Source of the DNA: Limnovirga soli
GTDB lineage: Bacteria > Bacteroidota > Bacteroidia > Chitinophagales > Chitinophagaceae
Assembly (NCBI RefSeq): GCF_013106755.1
Contig: NZ_WHPF01000022.1
Location: 1-52,765, forward strand
Reading direction: 5' to 3'
DNA: 52,765 nt
The notes below the pieces were generated by a model. That model was not told the origin of the DNA. It searched no databases and saw nothing but the letters and a program-made list of their open reading frames with translations. This document shows, piece after piece, positions 21,719 through 30,351 of this stretch. The translations under genes and the position numbers were made by a program. Position 1 is the stretch's first letter, and every line of letters begins with the position of its first letter.

Positions 21719-23806
21719 ATGAACATGAAAAAAATATTTATTGCCTTAATTATATTGATATTTCCCGGGGTAATTGTATACGGACAGGTGAATGCACCAA
21801 AGCCTTATGGCCCCTTACCTTCAGCTAATCAGTTACGCTGGCAGCAAATGGAATATTATGCTTTTGTACACTTTTCTGTAAACACCTATACGGACATGTC
21901 TTGGGGTTTTGGCAATGAAGACCCCAACATATTTAACCCTTCGCAGTTAGATTGTATGCAGTGGGCACGCATTTGTAAAGAAGCTGGCATGAAAGGAATT
22001 ATCATCACTGCCAAACACCACAGCGGGTTTTGTCTATGGCCTTCTAAGTATACTGAGTACTCTGTAAAAAACTGTCCGTGGAAAAATGGCAAAGGCGACA
22101 TAGTACGGGAAATGTCGGATGCATGTAAAGCCTATGGGCTGAAACTCGGCATTTATCTTTCCCCATGGGACAGAAACAGTGCAGATTATGGTAAGCCTGA
22201 ATATATTACTTACTTCCGTAATCAATTAAGAGAATTACTTACCAACTACGGCGATATTTTTGAAATTTGGTTTGATGGTGCCAATGGTGGTTCAGGTTAT
22301 TATGGTGGTGCCAATGAAACGAGAAAAATAGATGCAAAAACTTATTACGATTGGGCGAACACTTATAAAATGATCAGGGAACTGCAACCCAATATTGTGA
22401 TCTGGAATGATGGCGGCGACAGGGCGGATTTACGTTGGGTGGGTACAGAAGCTGGTTATATAGGAGAAACCAACTGGAGTCTATTAAACAAAACAGGAGA
22501 TGTGCCCGAAGAGATGCTACGACATGGCGTGGAGAATGGCAATGCATGGGTACCGGGTGAAGTGAATACCTCTATAAGACCAGAATGGTTTTATCATCCA
22601 AAAGAAGACGGGAAAGTAAAAACATTGCCACAACTGATGGATATTTATTATAATTCAGTTGGAAGGAATGCGACTTTACTGATGAATTTCCCCATTATGC
22701 CAAATGGCTTGATTAACGAAAAGGACGAAAAGGCAGCACTTGATTTTGCGCATGCAGTAAAAGCCGCATTTGCCATTAATCTGGCAAAAAATGCACCAGC
22801 AAAAGCTACGAATGTACGTAGCAAAAATGCCATCTATAATGCCAGCAAAGTGACAGATGGCAATAAAAACAGTTACTGGTCAACAGATGATAGTATCAAA
22901 TCGGCATCCATAACAATTGATTTTGGAAAAGCTGTTTCTTTCAACAGATTTCTGGTACAGGAATATATAGCCCTCGGGCAAAGGGTAAAAGCTTTTAGCA
23001 TTGAAGCATGGGTAAAAGGCGAATGGAAATTACTCGATAAACAAACCACCATCGGGTATAAACGCATTCTACGTTTTCCCACTGTTTCCTCTACCAAATT
23101 AAGGTTTACCGTTTTGGATGCAAAAGCCTGTCCGCTTATTACCAATATGGAAGTATATAAGGCACCACAGATCTTAACGCCACCCATAATAATTCGTGAG
23201 CAATCTGGTAAAGTACGCATCATTCCAGCCGATCCTGAATCGGACATATTTTATACACTGGATGGCAGTATACCAACAAGAAATGCAGGCAGATATACAG
23301 GGCTTATAGAAACGGGTAATGGGAAAGCTGAAGTAAAAGCAATGGCATACAATGCGGTTACAGGCAAAAGCAGCACCGTAACTATTGAGCATTTTGATAT
23401 TTCAAAAAAGCAATGGAAAATACTGGGAACAGCAGATAGCAATGTCTATGCCATTATGGATGGTTTGGAAAGCACCTCCTGGCATCAACAGCAAAACACC
23501 ACAGCACCTGTTGACCTGATCATTGATTTGGGGCAAACGGAAAAACTTGCTGGTTTCAGGTATTTGCCCGACCAAAACTGGTGGGCAAGTGATATTGTTA
23601 CCAACTATGCATTTTATATTTCCAACGACAATAATCAGTGGCAACTTGTAGCCTCCGGAGAGTTTGCTAATATTAAAAACAATCCGCTTTGGCAAACCAA
23701 CATGTTCAAACCAATTAATGCACGTTATATAAAGTTGAGTGCCTTACATAATATACAAAACAATAATGCTGCAGGCTATGCCGAAATAGATATTATTACT
23801 GAATAG
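21719..23806 (+). CDS. Secreted GH29 alpha-L-fucosidase with F5/8C (CBM32-like) domains
   Basis: 695 residues; signal peptide from MNMKKIFIALIILIF to VYGQ (start 21719 or 21725). The catalytic barrel (about 30-345) has HFSVNTYTDMSWGFGNEDP, IITAKHHSGFCLWPS and nucleophile candidate Asp186 in EIWFDGANGG. Then a discoidin/F5-8C domain (about 355-485), a chitobiase C-terminal-like segment (FYTLDGSIPTRNAGRYTG), and a second F5/8C domain (about 560-695). The binding modules suggest docking to galactose- or fucose-containing glycans. It follows the first GH29 gene by about 150 bases. Confidence 0.92.
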   Translation: MNMKKIFIALIILIFPGVIVYGQVNAPKPYGPLPSANQLRWQQMEYYAFVHFSVNTYTDMSWGFGNEDPNIFNPSQLDCMQWARICKEAGMKGIIITAKHHSGFCLWPSKYTEYSVKNCPWKNGKGDIVREMSDACKAYGLKLGIYLSPWDRNSADYGKPEYITYFRNQLRELLTNYGDIFEIWFDGANGGSGYYGGANETRKIDAKTYYDWANTYKMIRELQPNIVIWNDGGDRADLRWVGTEAGYIGETNWSLLNKTGDVPEEMLRHGVENGNAWVPGEVNTSIRPEWFYHPKEDGKVKTLPQLMDIYYNSVGRNATLLMNFPIMPNGLINEKDEKAALDFAHAVKAAFAINLAKNAPAKATNVRSKNAIYNASKVTDGNKNSYWSTDDSIKSASITIDFGKAVSFNRFLVQEYIALGQRVKAFSIEAWVKGEWKLLDKQTTIGYKRILRFPTVSSTKLRFTVLDAKACPLITNMEVYKAPQILTPPIIIREQSGKVRIIPADPESDIFYTLDGSIPTRNAGRYTGLIETGNGKAEVKAMAYNAVTGKSSTVTIEHFDISKKQWKILGTADSNVYAIMDGLESTSWHQQQNTTAPVDLIIDLGQTEKLAGFRYLPDQNWWASDIVTNYAFYISNDNNQWQLVASGEFANIKNNPLWQTNMFKPINARYIKLSALHNIQNNNAAGYAEIDIITE

Positions 23807-23948
23807 CTTTGAACGTATGATGATATGTATTACCAGATAAAGCAACAGTTAAAACAACAAATATAGCATGGCATGTATGAGATGAAATAAATGCACCAAT
23901 ACATCCATTTACATGCAGTAATTGAAAATTGTTGCCATGAATTAAGCA

Positions 23949-23967
23949 GTACAAGTGTGCGACGCAA
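23949..23967 (+). repeat. Palindromic repeat arm with conserved flank
   Basis: GTACAAGTGTGCGACGCAA, followed by the GAGGCGATGCCATA flank that recurs next to several other copies. It lies between the second GH29 and GH43 genes. Confidence 0.8.
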
Positions 23968-24075
23968 GAGGCGATGCCATAGCATACATTGGCCTGGCTA
24001 CAAAAGAAACAGCTCAACAGTTTTCTATGTACACTAAAATGGATGATTATTTTTTGACAGTTTTAAAAAAGATAT

Positions 24076-25617
24076 ATGCAAACACTAAAATTATATAGCG
24101 TTCTTTTAACTGCCCTGCTTTCAACAACCATGGCTACTGCTCAAAAAAAAATTAGTGATAACGGCAAAGGCACATATACCAATCCGTTAATCCCTGCAGA
24201 TTTTCCAGACCCCGATGTGATACGGGTGGGCGACACCTATTATATGGTTACCACCACCATGTTTGTATTTCCTGGTGTTACTGTTTTAAAATCGCATGAC
24301 TTGGTTAACTGGGAATATTGCAGTAATGCTGTGCCCCGCTTTGATTACAGCAAATGTTATAACCTGGATAGTTGTAACCGTTATGGTCATGGTCAATGGG
24401 CCACCAGTATGAAATACCATAATGGCAAATTTTATTTATTGTTTATTACACTGGATGAAGGTGGCTTTGTTTGTACTGCAGATAAAGCCGAAGGCCCCTG
24501 GGAAATTACCCGGCTACCAAAGGGGTTTTATGATGCCGGTTTATTCTTTGACGATAACGGAAAAATATATGTTGCGCAGGGGTATAATAATATTTCTATT
24601 ACTGAAGTAGATGCTAACCTGGCGCCCATCGGTCCCGATTCGCTGGTATATAAAGGTGATATTCGCAAAGGCCTGGAAGGTACCCACGTTTACAAACTAA
24701 ATGGATACTATTATTTGTATTGCACTTATGGCGGATTAGATGGTATGCAGGTAGCGCTGCGCTCAAAAAATATTTATGGCCCTTACGAACAAAAGCTGTT
24801 GATATACGATACCACAAAAGGCATCAATTATGGCATCCATCAGGGTGCACTTATTCAAACCCAAACCGGGGAATGGTGGACGATTTTGTTTGTAGACAGT
24901 GGTCCTTTTGGCCGCTTCCCTTCCTTACAACCCATTACCTGGGTTGATAACTGGCCCATGATTGGCATCAATGGCAAAGCCGTTACCACCTATAAAAAAC
25001 CAACTATGGGCAAATCATATCCCATAAAAAAAATGCCTGCTGCCGATGAATTTAATACCAATACCCTTGGCATGCAATGGGGCTGGAACCATAACCCCGA
25101 TAGCACCAAATGGTCGCTAACAAAAAGGCCCGGTTATTTAAGATTAGCCACCGCCAAAGTGGTTGCCAATTTTACAACAGCTATCAATACGCTTACCCAA
25201 CGGCCTTTTGCCAATTATAACCAGAGCGTACCTACAACAGCTACCACAAAAATAGATATCAGCCATATGCAGGAGGGTGATATAGCAGGACTGGCCATCT
25301 TCCAGGATCCCTATGCCTATATTGCCATCAGAAAACAAAATAACCAAAACTATATCACTATGGTAAACAATGGAAAAACCATCGATTCGGTGCTTATCCA
25401 TCAACCTAGCATCTATCTAAAAACCATCGCCTCAAATAGCACAGGCAAAGCCAGTTTTGCCTATAGCATCAACAACAAAAATTTCACCACCCTTGGAGAT
25501 GAGTTATCCATGCTTTTTAACCTAAAAATATTCACCGGCAACAAATTTTGCCTCTTCAACTATGCCACCAAATCAACCGGCGGATATGTAGATATCGATT
25601 GGTTCCGTATAAAATAA
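24076..25617 (+). CDS. Secreted GH43 beta-xylosidase / alpha-L-arabinofuranosidase
   Basis: 513 residues with a signal peptide ending near ATAQ. The five-bladed propeller (about 30-320) shows the GH43 triad: base in FPDPDV (residues 44-48), pKa-modulating Asp in FYDAGLFF, and acid Glu201 in LEGTHVYK. A C-terminal concanavalin-like GH43_C2 domain (about 330-513) follows, suggesting the GH43_12-type two-domain layout. It ends the carbohydrate-active enzyme run and likely trims xylose or arabinose units exposed by the esterase and GH51. Confidence 0.9.
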   Translation: MQTLKLYSVLLTALLSTTMATAQKKISDNGKGTYTNPLIPADFPDPDVIRVGDTYYMVTTTMFVFPGVTVLKSHDLVNWEYCSNAVPRFDYSKCYNLDSCNRYGHGQWATSMKYHNGKFYLLFITLDEGGFVCTADKAEGPWEITRLPKGFYDAGLFFDDNGKIYVAQGYNNISITEVDANLAPIGPDSLVYKGDIRKGLEGTHVYKLNGYYYLYCTYGGLDGMQVALRSKNIYGPYEQKLLIYDTTKGINYGIHQGALIQTQTGEWWTILFVDSGPFGRFPSLQPITWVDNWPMIGINGKAVTTYKKPTMGKSYPIKKMPAADEFNTNTLGMQWGWNHNPDSTKWSLTKRPGYLRLATAKVVANFTTAINTLTQRPFANYNQSVPTTATTKIDISHMQEGDIAGLAIFQDPYAYIAIRKQNNQNYITMVNNGKTIDSVLIHQPSIYLKTIASNSTGKASFAYSINNKNFTTLGDELSMLFNLKIFTGNKFCLFNYATKSTGGYVDIDWFRIK

Positions 25618-25679
25618 TAGGACCTTTAGCAGCAATGCAAGTAGTATGTAGCGGGCGATATAACTTGTATCATCGCCGG

Positions 25680-25698
25680 TTGTGTCACTCACTTGTAC
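25680..25698 (-). repeat. Palindromic repeat arm
   Basis: TTGTGTCACTCACTTGTAC preceded by ATCATCGCCGG, the same outer flank as the copies at 35963 and 41365. Confidence 0.82.
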
Positions 25699-25740
25699 CA
25701 TAGCAACCGGTTGCAGCTATTGGACAAAGCCAGTAACGCC

Positions 25741-25770
25741 CCTCACTGGCGCAATTATGCAGCCAGGCTT
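25741..25770 (+). repeat. 30-bp motif duplicated at 27824-27853
   Basis: CCTCACTG, two variable bases, GCAA, one variable base, then TATGCAGCCAGGCTT. It matches 27824-27853 at all but about three positions. A weaker version occurs near 42834. All lie close to palindromic repeat arms. Confidence 0.7.
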
Positions 25771-25818
25771 GGTAGCACAGCGTACTTGTACCACAGTTAA
25801 ACCTCATCTTTATCGCGG

Positions 25819-25836
25819 GCACAAGTACGACACAAC
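25819..25836 (+). repeat. Diverged palindromic repeat arm
   Basis: GCACAAGTACGACACAAC, a degenerate arm facing the one at 25680. Together they may be a large-spacer version of the element. Confidence 0.45.
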
Positions 25837-26143
25837 TATTGCCAACCCTGCCTACTTGCGCCATTATCGGGGGAAAAATTGATTGGTAGCAATAGCCTTT
25901 AAAAAAAGAAGCTTAAAAAGCAATTTGCATATAACAAAATGCTACATTACAAACAATAATTCGCACCCTCAACGATGTGACTGAGTATGCGAAGCCGTAC
26001 CAAATAATAACAAAAAAGCAAATATTACAATTTTTTATACATTAGTTTGATGCTATAAACTATACAAAATGTATAATACTAATTTGTTGATTATCAATAT
26101 ATTTCTTTTATTCAATAGATCGTCTAATAGCATAAATCCTTGC

Positions 26144-26158
26144 GTAAGCGGTAATTGT
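26144..26158. repeat. Cassette 1 left boundary, inverted copy at 27040-27054
   Basis: GTAAGCGGTAATTGT directly precedes the ATG of the lipoprotein gene. Its reverse complement, with one mismatch, lies 3 bases after that gene's stop (27040-27054). This is the arrangement expected at the two ends of an integron-type cassette. Confidence 0.6.
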
Positions 26159-27037
26159 ATGCGGACAATCCTGATTTTAATAACACTGTTGTTGACATCT
26201 TGCTCATACCGACAAGACAATTTAAAATTTGACAGCAAAAAAATGAATTTTACTGAAAAAGATATTTTTCATAAGCTTGACCTAGCATTTAATGGACAAC
26301 CGGCAGAAGACTATCCAGCAGGAAATAATGGCGACATCAAGTACAACTTTTTTCTTGATTTAGAACATGGTTATTGCGAAACGGCAGGTAACAAAATTCA
26401 TTTATATGCAGACTCAACCAGGTGGGCAATTGTCTTTGAAAAATGTGGTTACCAAAATCGTGGAGACCGAGCGGAAATACAACTTGACTTTGTTGGAAAT
26501 TGCATAAACTATCCTATTGACAAATATCCTGAAAGGAATTACATCACAAATGCAAGCAATATCGTTTTAATAACTTCGGAAGAATATGAAAGGATAAGAA
26601 ACAAGGAAGGCAAAGACATGGAAGATTTTGAGCTAATTAGCCCTAATGCCAGCGACTTAACCATTCACGGAAAAAAAGTTACAATCGACCACGACACAAA
26701 AAAATATTTGGCATTGGGAATTGAACCAAGGGGCTACGACAATCCAAAAAGTCTTATTGGCTATGGCGGGATCGTTAGATTTTTCAGCGACACGAACCCT
26801 GACTTAGTTAGTGCAACCGAAGATGAAATCAAACAGCATATTCCGCAAGACATTCCAAAACTTATGACACTTGACAAATTTCATTTTGTAAGTGCTTACG
26901 ACAAAAGTAACTTGCCAAGCAGTCAAGAGACATATCAATTAATCTCCAAAATCTTAGTAACAAGGGACACAACTTATTGGAAACCTAAACTCAAACCCAA
27001 CAACCATTGGACAAATTGGGAATCGGGCAATTTGTAA
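26159..27037 (+). CDS. Hypothetical lipoprotein in a cassette-like unit (DUF7003-like)
   Basis: About 292 residues from the ATG at 26159, chosen because it starts a lipoprotein signal with lipobox LLTSC (MRTILILITLLLTSCSY). The body (EHGYCETAGNKIHLYADS, WAIVFEKCGYQNRGDRAEIQ) resembles a conserved hypothetical family I recall as DUF7003; this is not verified. Function unknown. AT-richness and codon choice differ from the GH genes. The gene is tightly bounded by inverted 15-bp sequences, suggesting acquisition as a mobile cassette. Confidence 0.75.
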   Translation: MRTILILITLLLTSCSYRQDNLKFDSKKMNFTEKDIFHKLDLAFNGQPAEDYPAGNNGDIKYNFFLDLEHGYCETAGNKIHLYADSTRWAIVFEKCGYQNRGDRAEIQLDFVGNCINYPIDKYPERNYITNASNIVLITSEEYERIRNKEGKDMEDFELISPNASDLTIHGKKVTIDHDTKKYLALGIEPRGYDNPKSLIGYGGIVRFFSDTNPDLVSATEDEIKQHIPQDIPKLMTLDKFHFVSAYDKSNLPSSQETYQLISKILVTRDTTYWKPKLKPNNHWTNWESGNL

Positions 27038-27039
27038 AC

Positions 27040-27183
27040 ACAACTACCGCTTACATGGGTTTTGTGTTATGGTGGGCTGACGAACAAAGCTCATCTTTAG
27101 TTTTTCAATTTGGCTTTTGGTTATGGGTTGGGCTGACGTTCCCTAATTCCCACCACAACACAAAGCCCTAATCCGTTATGTGC
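27040..27183. repeat. attC-like imperfect palindrome between two hypothetical genes
   Basis: Outer 20-bp arms at 27057-27076 (GGGTTTTGTGTTATGGTGGG) and 27149-27168 (CCCACCACAACACAAAGCCC) match as inverted repeats at 18 of 20 positions. They enclose 72 bases. CTTAC on the left and CCGTTATG on the right sit where the RYYYAAC and GTTRRRY core sites of an attC would, though both deviate from consensus. GGGCTGACG occurs twice inside, as is common in such long sites. Confidence 0.55.
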
Positions 27184-27189
27184 CACTAT

Positions 27190-27789
27190 ATGAAGACCCT
27201 AATAACCATAATTGCTTTTCTGACACTGACAATATCTGCTATTGGTCAAAGAAGAGTTTCATATCGTTATACTGAAATTAATAAAACACAATTTGACAGT
27301 TGCGTTAAGACCTCTTATATAATTGCAAATCCTCAAATAAAGAAACAGGCTGGTAAGTTGACAATTCCTGTTTCGGGAAAAGATTCAAAAATTTTCAAAG
27401 ACGACAATTCTGATGAGAACTTTTATGAATTTGATTATTTAGGTATCATTAAAGGGACAAAACTTTCATTAGTAAAAAGGACTGACTACAACAGCGAAGA
27501 GTTTTATCTAATTAATGGTTTGACAGGAACTATTGACACTTTAATCGGACAACCTGTATTTGCTCAAAACATGAGAGATTTTGCTTGCATCAATAATCCT
27601 GGTACAGACGAAGAACAACAGATACAAGTTTGCGAGATAAAGAATGGGGTTATAAAAAAAAGGCTTTATCTAAACGGCAAGAAAGACACTTTGTTGGAAA
27701 ACATTTCCTTTATTTATCGAAACTCTATTTTGACAAAAGACAACAAGGGCAAATACTGGCAATTGAAATTCAAAATTGGTGAAGAATAG
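27190..27789 (+). CDS. Hypothetical secreted protein in a second cassette-like unit
   Basis: About 199 residues from the ATG at 27190, which opens the signal peptide MKTLITIIAFLTLTISAIGQ. The mature part has a charged, mixed alpha/beta composition and no family I recognise. It lies immediately right of the attC-like site. Its own ends carry an inverted pair: TATGTGCCACTAT at 27177-27189 and its near reverse complement at 27786-27798, overlapping the stop. AT-rich and stylistically like the preceding hypothetical gene. Confidence 0.7.
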   Translation: MKTLITIIAFLTLTISAIGQRRVSYRYTEINKTQFDSCVKTSYIIANPQIKKQAGKLTIPVSGKDSKIFKDDNSDENFYEFDYLGIIKGTKLSLVKRTDYNSEEFYLINGLTGTIDTLIGQPVFAQNMRDFACINNPGTDEEQQIQVCEIKNGVIKKRLYLNGKKDTLLENISFIYRNSILTKDNKGKYWQLKFKIGEE

Positions 27790-27823
27790 CGGCACATAGT
27801 CCAGTAAGCAAGGGGGATTCCCC

Positions 27824-27853
27824 CCTCACTGTTGCAAGTATGCAGCCAGGCTT
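27824..27853 (+). repeat. 30-bp motif duplicated at 25741-25770
   Basis: CCTCACTGTTGCAAG followed by TATGCAGCCAGGCTT; see the partner copy at 25741-25770. The two copies sit just outside the left and right limits of the cassette-like pair. Confidence 0.7.
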
Positions 27854-27932
27854 TCTCCGCCATTGTTGGTCGCCTGACCAACAACATTCGCTCCAATCTT
27901 TGCTGAGATAAAAGCCCAGCAAATTTCCGGAC

Positions 27933-27951
27933 GTACAAGTGAGTGACACAA
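27933..27951 (+). repeat. Palindromic repeat arm with conserved flank
   Basis: GTACAAGTGAGTGACACAA followed by GTGGCGATGCCATA. Confidence 0.82.
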
Positions 27952-28290
27952 GTGGCGATGCCATACCATACAAAGGCTGGTATCATCATTATTTCTTTCA
28001 ATCCGGTTGATTTAAAAAAACATAGTTAGTTGACTATTAAAACTATTTCAATAGCCGTTATGCATTTGGCGATTGCACAACATATTATTTAAACAACCAG
28101 GTTAAATACCAGGATATATACACTTCTGATACCTCCTAAAATCAGTAACACATTTTTTATTAGTTAATATCTTTTACTTAGCAAGATTATTTTTACCAAC
28201 TAAGTCTAATAATTACACAGATTTTAAAATAATCAACCCTTGGGCATTGCAAAATGCTACCAATATGTATATTGCAGTAAACAACTGCAC

Positions 28291-29448
28291 ATGGATAATA
28301 AGGTAGTAAGCTCGGTTTTCTCCGATTCAAAAAGCCACTATAAAATACTCGACGGATTGCGTGGCGTGGCCGCCATTATGGTGATTAGCATGCACATCAT
28401 GGAAAGTTTTGCAGGTGGGGATGCTACCAAAATGTATATCAATCATGGCTACCTGGCAGTTGATTTTTTCTTTCTGTTATCCGGCTTTGTTATTGCACAT
28501 GCCTATGACGACAGGTGGAGCAATATGAGTATAAAAGACTTTTTTAAACGCAGGCTTATTCGTTTGCACCCAATGATCATTATTGGTATGACGGTTGGTG
28601 CTATTTGCTTTTATTTCAGTGCATCTGATATTGTATTCCCTCCCCTTGGCAGTACACCGGTTTGGAAACTGATACTGGTAATGCTGATAGGCTATACACT
28701 TATACCCGTACCACTATCACTTGATATTCGCGGCTGGGGCGAAATGCACCCGCTTGACGGACCGGCATGGACACTTTTCTTTGAATACATTGCCAATATC
28801 ATGTATGCACTTGTGTTAAGAAATACTTCCAAAACAGTATTGGCCATACTTACCATCATTGCCGCTGCTGTTTTAATACAATATGGGGTAAGCGGTACTC
28901 GTGGCGATTTAATTGGCGGCTGGTCATTAACTGCAGAACAGTTGAGGATTGGCTTTACCAGGTTAAGTTATCCCTTTCTTGCAGGTATGTTACTGTCGCG
29001 TTTGATAAAACCCGGAAACCTGGGCAATACATTTGTGTGGTGTAGTTTAATCTTGATTGTGATCCTTTCTATTCCAAGGGTTGGAGGCAGCGATATAAAC
29101 AATTTCTGGATGAATGGCCTGTATGAATCATTAAGCATTGTGCTTGTTTTTCCATTGGTTGTTTACCTGGGTGCAAGTGGTACTATACAAAATAATTTAC
29201 TGGCAAAAATCTGTCGCTTTTTTGGTGATATCTCCTACCCTGTGTACATCATTCATTATCCCTTAATTTACATATATACAGCATGGGTGGTAGATCATCA
29301 GAAAACCATTGCACAAGGCTGGCCGATGGGTTTATTATTGTTGATAAGTTCAATAGTACTAGCCTATGTATTCCTAAAAGTTTACGATATACCAGTAAGA
29401 AAATGGCTTACCAAAAAGTATTTATCTGGTAATAAAATTCAGGCATAA
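28291..29448 (+). CDS. Membrane acyltransferase (acyltransferase-3 / OafA family)
   Basis: 385 residues from the ATG at 28291 (MDNKVVSS); a longer reading would need a TTG. About ten membrane segments, with the family signature ILDGLRGVAAIMVISMHIME near residue 20. An RLIRLHPMIIIG motif and a late HYPLIYIYTAWV segment also fit. Family members acetylate or otherwise acylate surface sugars, lipids or antibiotics at the inner membrane. The substrate is unknown. No neighbouring polysaccharide biosynthesis genes are visible. Confidence 0.88.
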   Translation: MDNKVVSSVFSDSKSHYKILDGLRGVAAIMVISMHIMESFAGGDATKMYINHGYLAVDFFFLLSGFVIAHAYDDRWSNMSIKDFFKRRLIRLHPMIIIGMTVGAICFYFSASDIVFPPLGSTPVWKLILVMLIGYTLIPVPLSLDIRGWGEMHPLDGPAWTLFFEYIANIMYALVLRNTSKTVLAILTIIAAAVLIQYGVSGTRGDLIGGWSLTAEQLRIGFTRLSYPFLAGMLLSRLIKPGNLGNTFVWCSLILIVILSIPRVGGSDINNFWMNGLYESLSIVLVFPLVVYLGASGTIQNNLLAKICRFFGDISYPVYIIHYPLIYIYTAWVVDHQKTIAQGWPMGLLLLISSIVLAYVFLKVYDIPVRKWLTKKYLSGNKIQA

Positions 29449-29850
29449 GCATAAATTCAGTTTTTAGAATCAGTAATCCAATTTTTGGGTTTAGGAATTA
29501 CAAATACAGTTGTAGTTGGTAATTTATGCGCCTATGTAAGCATCTACATAGTGCCTTTGAGTACTGGTGTATTTACTCCATGGTAAAAGGAAATTTACTT
29601 CAAATAAAAGTCCATCAATGTTCAGAAAGTACAATTGAGGTATTTGCGTGAGAAAGCAGCAAATACATAACAAGCGGCGATGCCATGTAACACCTAAGCT
29701 GGCAACAACATGGCCTTTGTCTTGTTATATTATTTGATTTAAATAGCTTTTTGTTTGATTAATGCAATTATTGTTCAAAAAAATCAGGCAACTTTACTAA
29801 GGGGTATTTTAGGATTATTTTGATTACGGTTTCTTAATAAAATTTTCGAT
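29449..29850. other. Intergenic region with one type-B repeat
   Basis: 400 bases between co-directional genes; the only recognisable element is the repeat at 29629-29685. The promoter for the molybdenum hydroxylase genes presumably lies in the last 150 bases. Confidence 0.5.
29629..29685 (+). repeat. Type-B interspersed repeat
   Basis: GTACAATTGAG, then GTATTTGC and GCAAATAC (perfect 8-bp inverted arms around an 11-base centre), then ATAACAAGCGGCGATGCCA. This is the clearest copy of the insert-bearing version. Confidence 0.75.
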
Positions 29851-30309
29851 ATGGCCATATTTACATTAAACGTAAACGGTAAAAAACAGCAGGTAAATGT
29901 AGACCCTGCCACACCTATGTTATGGGTACTCAGAGAGCACCTTAACCTGGTTGGCACCAAGTATGGTTGTGGTGTTGCACAATGCGGTGCCTGTACTATT
30001 CATTTGGGTGATAGCGCTATCCGCTCCTGTCAACTACCCGTTTCGGCTGTTGGAGATAAGGCGGTTACTACTATTGAGGGACTTTCAGAAAACGGGGATC
30101 ATCCTGTACAAAAAGCATGGATTGAACACGATGTGGCGCAATGTGGTTATTGCCAAACCGGACAGATAATGACAGCTGTGGCCTTACTTAAAGCCAATCC
30201 AAATGCAACTGATACTCAAATAGAAGCGGCCATGTCGGGCAATATTTGCCGTTGTGGCACTTATGTGAGAATAAAGGAAGCGGTAAGAGCAGCTGCCAGT
30301 CATCAATAA
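29851..30309 (+). CDS. iorA: 2Fe-2S subunit of molybdenum hydroxylase (isoquinoline 1-oxidoreductase alpha-like)
   Basis: 152 residues without signal peptide. The N-terminal plant-type 2Fe-2S site has CGVAQCGAC followed by a fourth Cys in RSC. The C-terminal helical 2Fe-2S site has CGYCQTGQ and NICRCG. Both clusters look complete. It passes electrons from the molybdenum subunit encoded 42 bases downstream. Because it lacks its own signal, it is probably carried through the Tat system with that subunit. The gene symbol is by family similarity; the true substrate is unknown. Confidence 0.88.
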   Translation: MAIFTLNVNGKKQQVNVDPATPMLWVLREHLNLVGTKYGCGVAQCGACTIHLGDSAIRSCQLPVSAVGDKAVTTIEGLSENGDHPVQKAWIEHDVAQCGYCQTGQIMTAVALLKANPNATDTQIEAAMSGNICRCGTYVRIKEAVRAAASHQ

Positions 30310-30351
30310 TTTATTGCTAAAAACCTATTCAAACCATTCAAAGCATTAATA

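Larger units (their letters stand above)
25618..26158. other. Intergenic region with repeat arms and cassette start
   Basis: 540 bases without a supported gene. It holds repeat arms (25680, 25819), a 30-bp motif shared with 27824-27853, and AT-rich DNA leading to the cassette boundary at 26144. Confidence 0.55.
27790..28290. other. Intergenic region with repeat remnants
   Basis: It carries a GGGGG-ATT-CCCCC hairpin (near 27812), the shared 30-bp motif (27824-27853), a repeat arm (27933-27951), then 300 AT-rich bases leading to the acyltransferase. No ORF supported. Confidence 0.5.

Noticed and set aside
28240-28290. TTG start for the acyltransferase
   Set aside because: Adds a non-conserved leader; the ATG at 28291 places the family motif at the usual distance.
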